The translations under genes were made by a program, and so were the position numbers. A stretch of DNA of 64,000 nucleotides from Rhizobiaceae bacterium (GTDB lineage: Bacteria; Pseudomonadota; Alphaproteobacteria; Rhizobiales; Rhizobiaceae): positions 1-64,000 of the forward strand of contig JAHBYZ010000008.1 of the NCBI GenBank assembly GCA_019635695.1, in the 5' to 3' direction. Of the stretch, positions 34,332 through 42,310 are shown one piece after another. The notes under the pieces are model-generated. The model ran no database searches. It was not told the origin of the DNA and worked only from the letters and a program-made list of their open reading frames with translations. Each line of letters opens with the position of its first letter. Within the stretch, counting starts at the first letter, position 1.

Positions 34332-34596
34332 GCGTTCAGCGCTTCTGCCAAGTCCCGCAGCCGAGCCGCTCTCCACAGGTTTCCCGCGGGTGACCGCCGC
34401 CGCGTTGACACGGCCGGGACGAACGAATAGAAGCCGCGCCGCAACGGACGGGGTCCAATCCGGCCGGCCAGAACGGCCAATCGCAACGGCGCGGCAGCGC
34501 CACGCGACCCGCAATGAAGCGGGAAATGCTTGTGCCCGAGAGCCACAGGTATAAACTCGCTCCAACCGAAGCTTGCACGTAAGGATCAGCCTTTCG

Positions 34597-35181
34597 ATGA
34601 GCCTGCGCATTTCGGGAAAACACATGGATATCGGCGATGCGTTCCGCCTGCGCATCGAGAACAGAATCGGGGAAGCGGTCGACAAGTATTTCGACGGCGG
34701 CTTCTCGGGCCGGGTGACGGTCGAAAAGAACGGCTCCCGCTATACGGCGGATTGCAACATCCATCTCGACAGCGGCATCGCCCTACAGGCCACGGGAACC
34801 GGGCAGGAACCGGTTCCTGCCTTCGAGACGGCGGCGGAGCGCATCGAGAAGCGGCTGCGCCGCTACAAGCGCAAGCTCAAGTCGCATCCTGAAGGCAGCG
34901 CCAATGCGGCCGAAACGATCGACCTCGCCTACCGGGTGGTCGCGTCGGTCGCAGACGACGACGAGGAAGTTCCCGCCGACTATGCGCCGGCCGTCGTGGC
35001 CGAATCGACGCTGACGCTGCGGACGATGTCGGTCGCTGACGCGGTCGTGGAGCTCGACGTCAAGGACAGCCCTGTCTTCGCCTTCCGCAACGGCGCCACC
35101 GATGCCGTGAACATCGTCTACCGCAGGCCCGACGGCAATATCGGCTGGATCGACACCGCGTCGACCGCGCGGCGCAACTGA
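34597..35181 (+). CDS. hpf: Ribosome hibernation-promoting factor, long form
   Basis: A 194-residue long-type HPF: an N-terminal S30AE domain (1-100) that binds the ribosomal decoding centre and a C-terminal dimerisation domain (about 130-190, SPVFAFRNGATDAVNIVYRR) that pairs two ribosomes into inactive 100S particles. The order rpoN-hpf-ptsN is conserved in proteobacteria. ATG 34597 is preferred, about 11 bases after AAGGA; a TTG eight codons earlier is possible. Confidence 0.93.
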   Translation: MSLRISGKHMDIGDAFRLRIENRIGEAVDKYFDGGFSGRVTVEKNGSRYTADCNIHLDSGIALQATGTGQEPVPAFETAAERIEKRLRRYKRKLKSHPEGSANAAETIDLAYRVVASVADDDEEVPADYAPAVVAESTLTLRTMSVADAVVELDVKDSPVFAFRNGATDAVNIVYRRPDGNIGWIDTASTARRN

Positions 35182-35216
35182 ACGCGCCCGCCCTCCGCGC
35201 CACAAGGACCATTCAC

Positions 35217-35681
35217 ATGGATCTGAGCGATCTCATCGAGGTTTCGTCGGTGCTTCCGGCGCTCAAGGCGAACTCGAAGAAGCAGCTCCTGCAACTGATG
35301 GCCGAGAAAGCCGCTGCGGCCACCGGCCTGCCCGAGCGCGAAGTGTTCGACACGATCCTGCAACGCGAGCGGCTTGGCTCGACAGGCGTGGGCAACGGCA
35401 TCGCCATTCCGCACGGCAAGCTGCCGGGCATCCGCAAGATAACCGGCGTGTTCGCACGTCTGGAGACACCGATCGATTTCGAGGCGCTGGACGACCAGCC
35501 GGTCGACATCGTCTTCCTGCTGCTGGCACCCGAGACGGCCGGCGCCGACCATCTCAAGGCACTGTCGCGCATCGCGCGTGTGCTGCGGGATGCCGACACC
35601 GTCAACAAGATCCGGGGCTCTACCGACGCCGCCGCGATCTATTCCTTCCTGTCGCAGACCCCCGCCTCGCACGCGGCATAG
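35217..35681 (+). CDS. ptsN: Nitrogen PTS enzyme IIA (PtsN)
   Basis: A 154-residue IIA-Ntr protein, a phosphorelay end point that regulates potassium transport and nitrogen/carbon balance rather than sugar uptake. The phospho-accepting His66 is in AIPHGK. The N-terminus (LSDLIEVSSVLPALKA) matches family members. It lies 35 bases after hpf and is followed within five bases by a strong terminator hairpin. Confidence 0.95.
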   Translation: MDLSDLIEVSSVLPALKANSKKQLLQLMAEKAAAATGLPEREVFDTILQRERLGSTGVGNGIAIPHGKLPGIRKITGVFARLETPIDFEALDDQPVDIVFLLLAPETAGADHLKALSRIARVLRDADTVNKIRGSTDAAAIYSFLSQTPASHAA

Positions 35682-35685
35682 CATT

Positions 35686-35707
35686 CCGGCGCCACGATTG
35701 GCGCCGG
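35686..35707. terminator. Bidirectional terminator hairpin
   Basis: CCGGCGCC-ACGATT-GGCGCCGG is a perfect eight-base stem with a six-base loop between the convergent ptsN and DUF1150 genes. It lacks a long T-run, as is common in GC-rich rhizobia. It most likely ends both transcripts. Confidence 0.7.
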
Positions 35708-35724
35708 TGCTCCTTATTCGACGA

Positions 35725-35982
35725 TCAGTGGACGCTGACGGGCGTCAGGTCGTTCTGCATGGCGCCGGCCAGCGCGCTGGCGCGCGCGTCGGCAAGCAGG
35801 ATCGGCCTTCCGTCGGCGGCGAAGACCGCCCACAGACGGGTGCCGGATGCCATGTCGGGCATGCCGGGGAAACGTTCCTTCAGATCGTCCGAATCGAATT
35901 CGCGAAGATAGGCGACTGTGCCCTCGCCCAGATGCGCCAGTTCGTCCTCGGTCACGACCGCGTCGTTGAAGTTCTCAGTCAT
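35725..35982 (-). CDS. DUF1150 family small protein
   Basis: An 85-residue acidic protein without membrane segment or signal peptide, matching DUF1150, a family seen mainly in Rhizobiales and related alphaproteobacteria. Segments such as AYLREFDSDDLKERFPGM and WAVFAADGRPILLADAR are recognisable. Its function is unknown. It lies 84 bases downstream of the Hsp20 gene in the same direction, an arrangement that recurs in the order, so it may be co-induced by heat. Confidence 0.82.
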   Translation of the reverse strand: MTENFNDAVVTEDELAHLGEGTVAYLREFDSDDLKERFPGMPDMASGTRLWAVFAADGRPILLADARASALAGAMQNDLTPVSVH

Positions 35983-36066
35983 GTCAGCCTCCTTTCGCGC
36001 AGGAAGTCGTCCTGACCAACCTGCGACAGAGCCATTCGGTTCCGACAGACACCACCCCGTGATGCC

Positions 36067-36492
36067 CTACTCTTTCACCGAAATATTGATTTTCCGTACC
36101 AGTTTCTCGGGCTGCGGCCGGTCCAGGTCGATCGACAGAAGCCCGTTCTGCAGCGTCGCACCGGATACGCGCATCCCGTCCGCGAGCAGGAAAGTGCGCT
36201 GGAACTGGCGCGCGGCGATCCCACGATGCAGGAATTCGCGCTCGCCTTCGTCCGCCTGCCGCCCGCGAACGACCAGCTGGTTCTCCTCGGTCGAGACGTC
36301 GAGATCGTTGTCGGTGAAGCCCGCCACCGCGAGCGTGATACGAAGCCTGTCACCGCAGCCTTCCGGTCCGCGCAGCCGCTCGATGTTGTAGGGCGGGTAG
36401 CCGTCCGAGCCCTTGGCAACCCTTTCCAGGGTCTTCTCGATCGAATCGAAGCCGAGCAGCAGCGGGCTCGAGAATGGCGTCATGCGCGTCAT
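36067..36492 (-). CDS. Small heat-shock protein, Hsp20 family
   Basis: A 141-residue IbpA-type small heat-shock chaperone. It has a short N-terminal arm, an alpha-crystallin domain (YNIERLRGPEG to DLDRPQPEK) and a C-terminal anchor motif of the I-x-I kind (INISV). It holds unfolding proteins in oligomers during stress. AGGA is nine bases before ATG 36492 and lies in a hairpin resembling a ROSE thermosensor, which would repress translation at low temperature. Confidence 0.93.
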   Translation of the reverse strand: MTRMTPFSSPLLLGFDSIEKTLERVAKGSDGYPPYNIERLRGPEGCGDRLRITLAVAGFTDNDLDVSTEENQLVVRGRQADEGEREFLHRGIAARQFQRTFLLADGMRVSGATLQNGLLSIDLDRPQPEKLVRKINISVKE

Positions 36493-36501
36493 CGTTCACT
36501 G

Positions 36502-36516
36502 TCCTCGAAGAGCGAC
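36502..36516 (-). promoter_or_regulatory. ROSE-like RNA thermometer hairpin
   Basis: In the minus-strand leader of the Hsp20 gene the RNA reads UCGCU-CUUCG-AGGA. This fits the UYGCU anti-Shine-Dalgarno element of ROSE thermometers, with a G-G mismatch opposite the AGGA ribosome site and a short loop. ROSE elements control small heat-shock genes in rhizobia. The stem is short here and the upstream ROSE hairpins were not modelled, so this is a candidate. Confidence 0.45.
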
Positions 36517-36612
36517 GTGGATGGACGCGAACCCGAATGGCATTCCCGCCCGTGCTCCTGATATGGTCCGCGCCGTTTTCGACTTCAAGTGCATACACAA
36601 GAGGCAGCCAGT

Positions 36613-37557
36613 ATGGCCGAACCGCGCAAGATCATCATCGACACCGATCCCGGCCAGGACGACGCCGTCGCCATACTGACGGCGCTGGCGAGCCCGGAAC
36701 TCGACGTGCTGGGCATCGTGGCGGTGGCCGCCAACGTGCCCCTGAAGCTGACCGAGAAGAACGCCCGCAAGCTTTGCGAGCTTGCCGGCAAGCCGGAGAC
36801 CAAAGTGTTTGCCGGCGCGATCCGGCCGATGGTGCGCAAACTGGTCACCGCCGAGGAGGTGCATGGCAAGACCGGCCTCGACGGTCCCGACCTGCCGGAG
36901 CCGACGATGAAGCTGCAGGACCAGCACGGCGTCGACTTCATCGTCGAGACGCTGATGGCCGAGCCGAAGGGAACGGTCACGCTCTGCACGCTGGGGTCGC
37001 TGACAGACGTGGCGCTCGCCATGGTGCGCGAGCCACGCATCGTGCCCCGGATCCACGAGATCGTGATGATGGGCGGCGCCTATTTCGAGTGCGGCAACGT
37101 CACGCCCTCGGCGGAGTTCAACATCTATGTCGACCCGCACGCGGCCGACATCGTGTTCCGCTCGGGCGTGCCGATCGTGATGATGCCGCTCGACGTCACC
37201 CACAAGGCGCTGACGACGGCCAGGCGGATCAAGGCCTTCCGCGACCTCGGCAACCGTTCGGGCGTGGCCACCGCCGAAATGCTGGAGTTCTTCGAGCGCT
37301 TCGACGAATACAAATACGGCACCGACGGCGGACCGCTGCACGACCCCTGCGTCATCGCCTACCTGCTCAAGCCGGAACTCTTCACCGGCCGGGAGGTCAA
37401 CGTATCGATCGAGATCACCTCGGAGCTGACCATGGGCGCCACCGTGGTCGACTGGTGGGGCATCACCAAGCGGCCCAAAAACGCCGTTGTCATGGGCGGC
37501 ATCGACGCCGACGGGTTCTTCGCGCTGCTGACCGAGCGGATCGGCCGGCTGCCCTAG
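36613..37557 (+). CDS. Inosine-uridine preferring nucleoside hydrolase
   Basis: A 314-residue nucleoside hydrolase with the family's calcium-binding N-terminal motif DTDPGQDDA (about residues 9-17) and the catalytic-pocket segments VMMGGAY and AEFNIYVDPHAA. It splits ribonucleosides into base and ribose. ATG 36613 follows AAGAGG. The convergent neighbour is a ribokinase, and their stops overlap by four bases, so ribose released here could be phosphorylated next door; together they form a nucleoside salvage pair. Confidence 0.92.
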   Translation: MAEPRKIIIDTDPGQDDAVAILTALASPELDVLGIVAVAANVPLKLTEKNARKLCELAGKPETKVFAGAIRPMVRKLVTAEEVHGKTGLDGPDLPEPTMKLQDQHGVDFIVETLMAEPKGTVTLCTLGSLTDVALAMVREPRIVPRIHEIVMMGGAYFECGNVTPSAEFNIYVDPHAADIVFRSGVPIVMMPLDVTHKALTTARRIKAFRDLGNRSGVATAEMLEFFERFDEYKYGTDGGPLHDPCVIAYLLKPELFTGREVNVSIEITSELTMGATVVDWWGITKRPKNAVVMGGIDADGFFALLTERIGRLP

Positions 37558-38462
37558 GATTTCCACCCACGCAGCGCCTGCCCGACCTCCCCGGCCTGCG
37601 GGATCGCCGGCTGGGCGCCCGGCTTGAGGCAGGCGAGCGAGCCCGCGACGCCGGCGCGGCGGATGGCCTGCTCCAGCCCCAATCCCGCCTGCAAACCTTG
37701 CGCGAGATACCCGCAGAAGGTGTCGCCCGCTCCCACTGTGTCGACAGGCTCGATCTTCATGGCCGGAAGGGCCAGCGCCATGTCGGGTGCCGCGGCGATC
37801 ACACCATCCGCGCCCAGCGTCACCACCACGATGCGGCCGGTGGAGGCGACCCAGGCCTGCATGCGTGCCGCGCGGTCGCCACCGGCCAGGCCGGCCTGCC
37901 GGCACAGCAGGTCGAATTCGATCTCGTTGACAATGAGGATATCCGCGTCGCGCGCGATACGCGCCAGTTCGGCGCCGAAGGGCGCAAGATTCAGCAGCGA
38001 GACCGCGCCGACACTGCGCGCGGCCTTGAGTGCCGCCTGCACCGTTTCCAGCGGTATCTCGTTCTGAAGCAGCACGAAGTCGCCCTCGCCCATGCCGGCG
38101 TTCGCCGCATCCGCGACGGAGACGGCGCCGTTTGCACCCGGCACCACAGCGATCATGTTCTCCGCGTCGCCGCCGACGAGAATCAAGGCTACACCAGTGG
38201 CCGTGTCGACGTGCCTCACCCGCGACAGGTCGACTCCGCCGGCCGCGAGAAGCGCCGTCGCCTCGGGTGCGAAGGCATCGTTGCCAACCGCGCCGACCAT
38301 ATGGACCTCCGAGCCCGCGCGCCGCGCGGCCAGCGCCTGGTTGGCGCCCTTCCCGCCCGGAGCGGTGGAAAAATCGCTGCCGGACACGGTCTCGCCGGGG
38401 GCCGGCAGGCGCCCGACACGGCCGATGAGGTCGAGATTAATCGAACCGACAACAAAGATCAT
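37554..38462 (-). CDS. rbsK: Ribokinase (PfkB family)
   Basis: A 302-residue PfkB-type sugar kinase. The N-terminal GSINLDLIGRVGRLPAPGET and APGGKGANQA are ribokinase-like, and DTVGAGDTFCGYLA near the C-terminus carries the catalytic Asp and anion hole. It would phosphorylate ribose, feeding the pentose phosphate pathway. The adjacent nucleoside hydrolase gene supports ribose over other sugars. Length is normal. Confidence 0.88.
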   Translation of the reverse strand: MIFVVGSINLDLIGRVGRLPAPGETVSGSDFSTAPGGKGANQALAARRAGSEVHMVGAVGNDAFAPEATALLAAGGVDLSRVRHVDTATGVALILVGGDAENMIAVVPGANGAVSVADAANAGMGEGDFVLLQNEIPLETVQAALKAARSVGAVSLLNLAPFGAELARIARDADILIVNEIEFDLLCRQAGLAGGDRAARMQAWVASTGRIVVVTLGADGVIAAAPDMALALPAMKIEPVDTVGAGDTFCGYLAQGLQAGLGLEQAIRRAGVAGSLACLKPGAQPAIPQAGEVGQALRGWKS

Positions 38463-38509
38463 GGATACCTCCGGCGCGGCACATTAGCCGGAACGCAGGC
38501 GGAGGGAAG

Positions 38510-38956
38510 CTATTCGCAGCGGAGTGTCGATACCGCCTCGTAGTCACCGGCGGGGAACACGCCTGACGCACGGCTGGCCGTCAAATCCGCCGTCACGGTG
38601 TAGGTGCCGTTGAGCAGGGTGGTCGGGATGAGGCCGAGCAGCAGCGCGCCGCCGCCGATCTGGTAGCTGCTGGTGAAGGTGACGCCCGTGCCGCCGCCTG
38701 CGGGGGCCGACTGGAAGCCGGCCGGCGCCACGACGCTGATCCGGTAGCAGTTGCGCAGGCCCAAGATGCTGCACAGCGCGGAATTTGTGGTGACGGTGGC
38801 GCGCGCCGAACCGCCGCCGGCGCCGGTGGAGTTCAGGCTGGTGATTGAAGGGCTCGGCACCATGACGCCCGATGCGTCGATGACGATCGTGCATGCCGCA
38901 TGGGCGGGCGCGGCGAAAAGCAGTCCGGCGAGCGCCGCGGCAAGCCTATTTGCCAT
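38510..38956 (-). CDS. Spore-coat-U (SCPU) domain secreted protein
   Basis: A 148-residue secreted protein: signal peptide (about 1-21, AAPAHAAC) then an SCPU beta-sandwich domain as in CsuA/B/E pilins of archaic chaperone-usher fibres (TIVIDASGVMVPSPS, then AGDYEAVSTLRCE at the end). Cysteines near both ends would make a disulfide. It is the last of four overlapping minus-strand genes, starting 11 bases inside the previous gene. Likely a surface fibre or coat subunit; no usher gene is present. Confidence 0.78.
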   Translation of the reverse strand: MANRLAAALAGLLFAAPAHAACTIVIDASGVMVPSPSITSLNSTGAGGGSARATVTTNSALCSILGLRNCYRISVVAPAGFQSAPAGGGTGVTFTSSYQIGGGALLLGLIPTTLLNGTYTVTADLTASRASGVFPAGDYEAVSTLRCE

Positions 38957-39386
38957 TGCTCCAGCCTTCCTGCGCCCATCCGGGATTGCCGCCGCGCATC
39001 TCCGCGCCGCGCGCGAGCCCCATCTTGAGCAGCCTGATCTCCATCTGCAGACGCTCGACTTCCAGCGCATAGAGCTTGGAGCAGTCGAGCCGCGGTGGCT
39101 TGCGGCCGAGCGGCACCACGACACGCCCATAGGTGGCGATGCCGCCCGGCGTGGCGCCATTGCCGCCGACCACTCCCATGTCGAGATAGGTGCCCGACCC
39201 GGACACCGCGGAGCGGCAGGTTGTGCCGTCGGCGGCGCGCACTTCGTCCTGGCCCTGCGGCAGCGACACACCCGGCAGCGAGAAGCCGGTCGTGTTCTGG
39301 TTCAGCGCGTAGATGTCGCCGGCCAGCGCGGGCGCGCAGGCAGCAAGGACCGCTATCAAAGTCGCCGCGCGAGGAATTTGCCGCAT
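38946..39386 (-). CDS. Secreted protein of unknown family in SCPU cassette
   Basis: A 146-residue protein with a clear signal peptide (about 1-22, ending PALAGD). The mature part has a Gly-rich segment (SGTYLDMGVVGGNGATPGG), two cysteines that could pair, and a C-terminal helix (YALEVERLQMEIRLLKMGL) of amphipathic, coiled-coil character. I do not recognise the family. It overlaps the half-chaperone gene by 31 bases and the second SCPU gene by 11, so it belongs to the same secreted system, perhaps as an anchor or tip component. Confidence 0.7.
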   Translation of the reverse strand: MRQIPRAATLIAVLAACAPALAGDIYALNQNTTGFSLPGVSLPQGQDEVRAADGTTCRSAVSGSGTYLDMGVVGGNGATPGGIATYGRVVVPLGRKPPRLDCSKLYALEVERLQMEIRLLKMGLARGAEMRGGNPGWAQEGWSNGK

Positions 39387-39739
39387 ATCTGCGCCCTTAT
39401 CTGCGTGTTCTGACCGGGAAACGGGATGCTTTCTGTGCAGATCCGCACCTTGCGCTCGGCTGCGCCTGCAAAAGGCACGACGACGAGCACGGGCCGTGAG
39501 GCGTCGGCGCCGAGCATGAAGCTCGCCGGCATGATCTCGGCGGCGACCGGACGGAACGACTGGTCGTAGACCTTCACCTCGATCCTGATGCGGTGGCCGT
39601 AGGGATTTCCGGGGAAGACGCGCACCGCGAAGCGGTCATCGAAGCTCACCACCTCGCCACGCATGGGGCTCATCGACTGACCGCCGGCGGTCGCGGGCAG
39701 GAGCGCGGCCATGGCCGCAAGAATCGGAATCATTCGCAT
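39356..39739 (-). CDS. Half-size pilus-chaperone-like periplasmic protein
   Basis: A 127-residue protein with a signal peptide (about 1-20) and a single immunoglobulin-like domain resembling the first domain of periplasmic pilus chaperones: VYDQSFRPVAAEIMPASFML, then a hydrophobic strand PVLVVVPFAG and a final Cys pair. True chaperones have two such domains (about 230 residues) and a donor-strand motif between them. The second domain is absent without sign of frameshift, because the next gene overlaps it tightly. ATG 39739 is used; ATG 39733 would give an ATGA overlap with the first SCPU gene. Confidence 0.65.
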   Translation of the reverse strand: MRMIPILAAMAALLPATAGGQSMSPMRGEVVSFDDRFAVRVFPGNPYGHRIRIEVKVYDQSFRPVAAEIMPASFMLGADASRPVLVVVPFAGAAERKVRICTESIPFPGQNTQIRAQICGKFLARRL

Positions 39740-40197
39740 CGCACGGTCACCGTCGCCTCGTAGTCGCCCGCGGCGAAGCTGTCGGCGCCGCTCTTGGTGC
39801 CGACCAGGTGCACGGTCACCGTCGAGGAGCCGGGATCGTCGAGCTGCGTGGCGCTGCCGGTCTCGGCCACGCTGTGCGAGCCGGAAAGCGCATAGGTCGG
39901 CGTCCAGGTGGTCGCGGTGGCATCGGCCGGCGGCACGGTCACCGCCGTCACCGGGTCGACGCTGATCTCCACGCCGCCGGTGGTGGCGAGACCCACGTGA
40001 CCGGCACCGCCACCGCCGAGCTTGGAGGACAAGGTCTGGAGGTCCGGGCTGGCGACCATCAGGCCGTTGTCGCCCACCGTGAGCGTGCATACCGGCGACA
40101 CAGTCGCCTCGAACAGCACGCCCTGCGTCGCGGCAGAAGCCGGTGCCGTGGCACACACTACACTGAACGTGGCGACGCGGAGGCGGCCGAAGCCCAT
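39730..40197 (-). CDS. Spore-coat-U (SCPU) domain secreted protein, first gene
   Basis: A 155-residue secreted protein: signal peptide (about 1-23, ending PASAA), then an SCPU domain (FEATVSPVCTLTVGDNGLMV, ending AGDYEATVTVRCE). Two Cys frame the domain. It is the first gene of the four-gene cassette; the 64 bases upstream are AT-rich and include a likely promoter. Its C-terminus closely resembles that of the other SCPU protein, suggesting that both are subunits of one fibre or coat. Confidence 0.8.
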   Translation of the reverse strand: MGFGRLRVATFSVVCATAPASAATQGVLFEATVSPVCTLTVGDNGLMVASPDLQTLSSKLGGGGAGHVGLATTGGVEISVDPVTAVTVPPADATATTWTPTYALSGSHSVAETGSATQLDDPGSSTVTVHLVGTKSGADSFAAGDYEATVTVRCE

Positions 40198-40261
40198 GAC
40201 TGCACCCAGGATTGCATCTTCTTATTGATACAACCTTAGGTATTTTATGGTTAATGGGGGG

Positions 40262-41164
40262 TTAAGCGTGCGCCGCGCCCTGCCCCGCCTCCCAGCCGAG
40301 GATGGCGCGCTTGCGGGTCAGACCCCAGTGGTAGCCGGTCAGCGCGCCGCTTTTGCCCAGGGCGCGATGGCACGGCACGACAAAGGAGACCGGATTGGCT
40401 CCCACCGCCGCCCCGACCGCGCGTGGCGCGTCCGGCCTGCCGATGTCGGCGGCGATGGACGAATAGGTGCGGGCGCAGCCCATCGGAATGCGCAGCAGCG
40501 CTTCCCACACGCGGACCTGGAAGTCCGAGCCGATCAGCACGACGCGCAGAGGTTCGTCAGCGCGCCAGCGCGCGGGATCGAAGATGCGGGCCGCATAGGG
40601 CTGCGTTGCGGAGACGTCCTCCACATAGGTCGCGTTCGGCCAGCGGCCCGCCATGTCCTCGAAGGCGGCGCGCTCGCCGCCGGCATCGGCGAAGGCAAGT
40701 CCCGCCAACCCGCGCTCGGTGGCCATGACCAGCGCGATGCCGAAGGGCGAGACGTGCCAGCCATAGCGGATCGTCAGGCCGGCGCCGCGCGTCTTGTAGT
40801 CACCGGGCGACATCGCCTCATGGGTCACGAAGAGGTCGTGCAGCCGGCCGGGGCCGGACATGCCGACCTCGAGCGCGGCGTCGAGAAGAGGCGCACCCTC
40901 GTCCAGCAGTTTTCGCGCATGGTCGAGCGTGACGGCCTGCAGGAATGCCTTCGGCGTCAGGCCGGCCCAGCGGGTGAACAGCTTCTGCAACCCGTTCGGC
41001 GTGTCGCCGAGCTCGGACGCGAGTTCCTCCAGAGAAGGCTGGTCGCGATAGTCGAGGCTGATCTTCTCGATCGCCGCGCGCACCAGTTCGTAGTCGGAGC
41101 CGGTCGGCGTGATGTCGCGGTCGAGCACGGGTTGAGGTCGGTTCATCATGGCGTGAGCGTTCAT
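40262..41164 (-). CDS. AraC-type / O6-alkylguanine-DNA methyltransferase fusion
   Basis: A 300-residue Ada-like protein with an AraC-type double helix-turn-helix (about 20-115) fused to an O6-alkylguanine-DNA methyltransferase domain. The acceptor Cys is in VVPCHRALGKSG near the C-terminus. The N-terminal zinc domain of E. coli Ada, which senses methylphosphotriesters, is missing, so regulation must differ if it acts as a regulator. ATG 41164 has GGAG eight bases upstream. Removes methyl groups from guanine in DNA. Confidence 0.9.
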   Translation of the reverse strand: MNAHAMMNRPQPVLDRDITPTGSDYELVRAAIEKISLDYRDQPSLEELASELGDTPNGLQKLFTRWAGLTPKAFLQAVTLDHARKLLDEGAPLLDAALEVGMSGPGRLHDLFVTHEAMSPGDYKTRGAGLTIRYGWHVSPFGIALVMATERGLAGLAFADAGGERAAFEDMAGRWPNATYVEDVSATQPYAARIFDPARWRADEPLRVVLIGSDFQVRVWEALLRIPMGCARTYSSIAADIGRPDAPRAVGAAVGANPVSFVVPCHRALGKSGALTGYHWGLTRKRAILGWEAGQGAAHA

Positions 41165-41239
41165 GGCTTCATCTCCTTGAACGCCAATATCGGCGCGAAA
41201 GGAAGCCGATCCCACCCGTTTCCCGCCAAGTGGGATATC

Positions 41240-42220
41240 TCAGCGTTCGCCGCGCAGCACGTCGGCAAACAGCTCCGGGGCGACATTGCCGCCCGACAGG
41301 ACGACGACGGCCGTGCGTCCCGACAGCTCGATCCGCCCCGCCAGCAGGGCTGCAAAGGCACAGGCGCCGCCCGGCTCGACCACCAGCTTCAGCTCGGTGA
41401 AGGCCACGCGCATGGCCTCAGCCACTTCCGCGTCGGAGGCGGACACGCCACCGGCGAGCAGCGGGGAGCCCACCGCAAAAGTCAGCGCGCCCATAGAGGG
41501 CGACAGCAGCGCATCGCAGAAGGAGTCTATGCCCGCCGGGTTCTTGGCCCTCTCGCCGCTGCGCAGCGAACGGCCGGCATCGTCGAAATCCTTGGGTTCA
41601 GCGATCCAGATTTCCGTCGCCAGGCCCTGCCCCTTGATCGCCAGCGCGATGCCGCTCGAAAGGCCGCCGCCGGAGCAAGGCGCGATCACCAGATCGGGCC
41701 TGGCGTCGAGCGCGCGCGCCTGCGCGACGATCTCCAGCCCGATCGTGCCCTGGCCGGCGATGATGTGCGGATGCTCGAAAGGGGGAACCATGGTCGCGTC
41801 GTTTCTGGCGCGGATTTCTTCCGCGATCTCCTCGCGACTCTCGCCCCAGCGGTCGTAGAGCCGCACCTCCGCACCCGCCGCTCGCGTGCGCTCGATCTTC
41901 AGGGGCGGCGCGTCGGAGGGCATGACGATGGTCGCCGGTGCGCCGAGCATCCGCGCCGCCGTCGCCACGCCCTGCGCATGGTTGCCGGACGAATAGGCGA
42001 CGACACCGCGGCGGCGTTCCTCTTCGGTCAGCCGCGAAATGCAGTTGTATGCGCCACGGAACTTGAACGAGCCGGTGCGCTGCAGCGGCTCCGCCTTGAA
42101 CAGCAGCCGGCCGCCGACACGCTGGTTGACGGGCTCGCTTTCGAGCATCGGGGTCGGCACGGCTTTGCCGGCCAGCGCGCCGGCCGCCTCGAGCACGTCT
42201 TCGAAAGTGGGAAGGTTCAC
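41240..42220 (-). CDS. PLP-dependent threonine dehydratase/serine racemase-like enzyme
   Basis: A 326-residue fold-type II PLP enzyme. The cofactor Lys is in SFKFRGAYN (about residue 53), SSGNHAQGVA contacts the substrate carboxylate, and CSGGGLSSG is the phosphate loop. There is no C-terminal ACT regulatory domain, so it is the catabolic/serine-racemase-like type rather than biosynthetic IlvA. It probably deaminates threonine or serine, or racemises a hydroxy amino acid. Transcribed alone, upstream of the methyltransferase gene. Confidence 0.86.
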   Translation of the reverse strand: MNLPTFEDVLEAAGALAGKAVPTPMLESEPVNQRVGGRLLFKAEPLQRTGSFKFRGAYNCISRLTEEERRRGVVAYSSGNHAQGVATAARMLGAPATIVMPSDAPPLKIERTRAAGAEVRLYDRWGESREEIAEEIRARNDATMVPPFEHPHIIAGQGTIGLEIVAQARALDARPDLVIAPCSGGGLSSGIALAIKGQGLATEIWIAEPKDFDDAGRSLRSGERAKNPAGIDSFCDALLSPSMGALTFAVGSPLLAGGVSASDAEVAEAMRVAFTELKLVVEPGGACAFAALLAGRIELSGRTAVVVLSGGNVAPELFADVLRGER

Positions 42221-42310
42221 GGCAGCCTCGCGTGTACGGGGCCGCTTTCGTGCATCAGACCGGCGCGCCGGTCAAACGCCAGGCCAGGGGAGCGATGCGG
42301 CCAAACTACG

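Noticed and set aside
36496-37905. A 469-codon minus-strand frame opposite the nucleoside hydrolase
   Set aside because: Its sequence is a low-complexity antisense product; the hydrolase on the plus strand has clear motifs.
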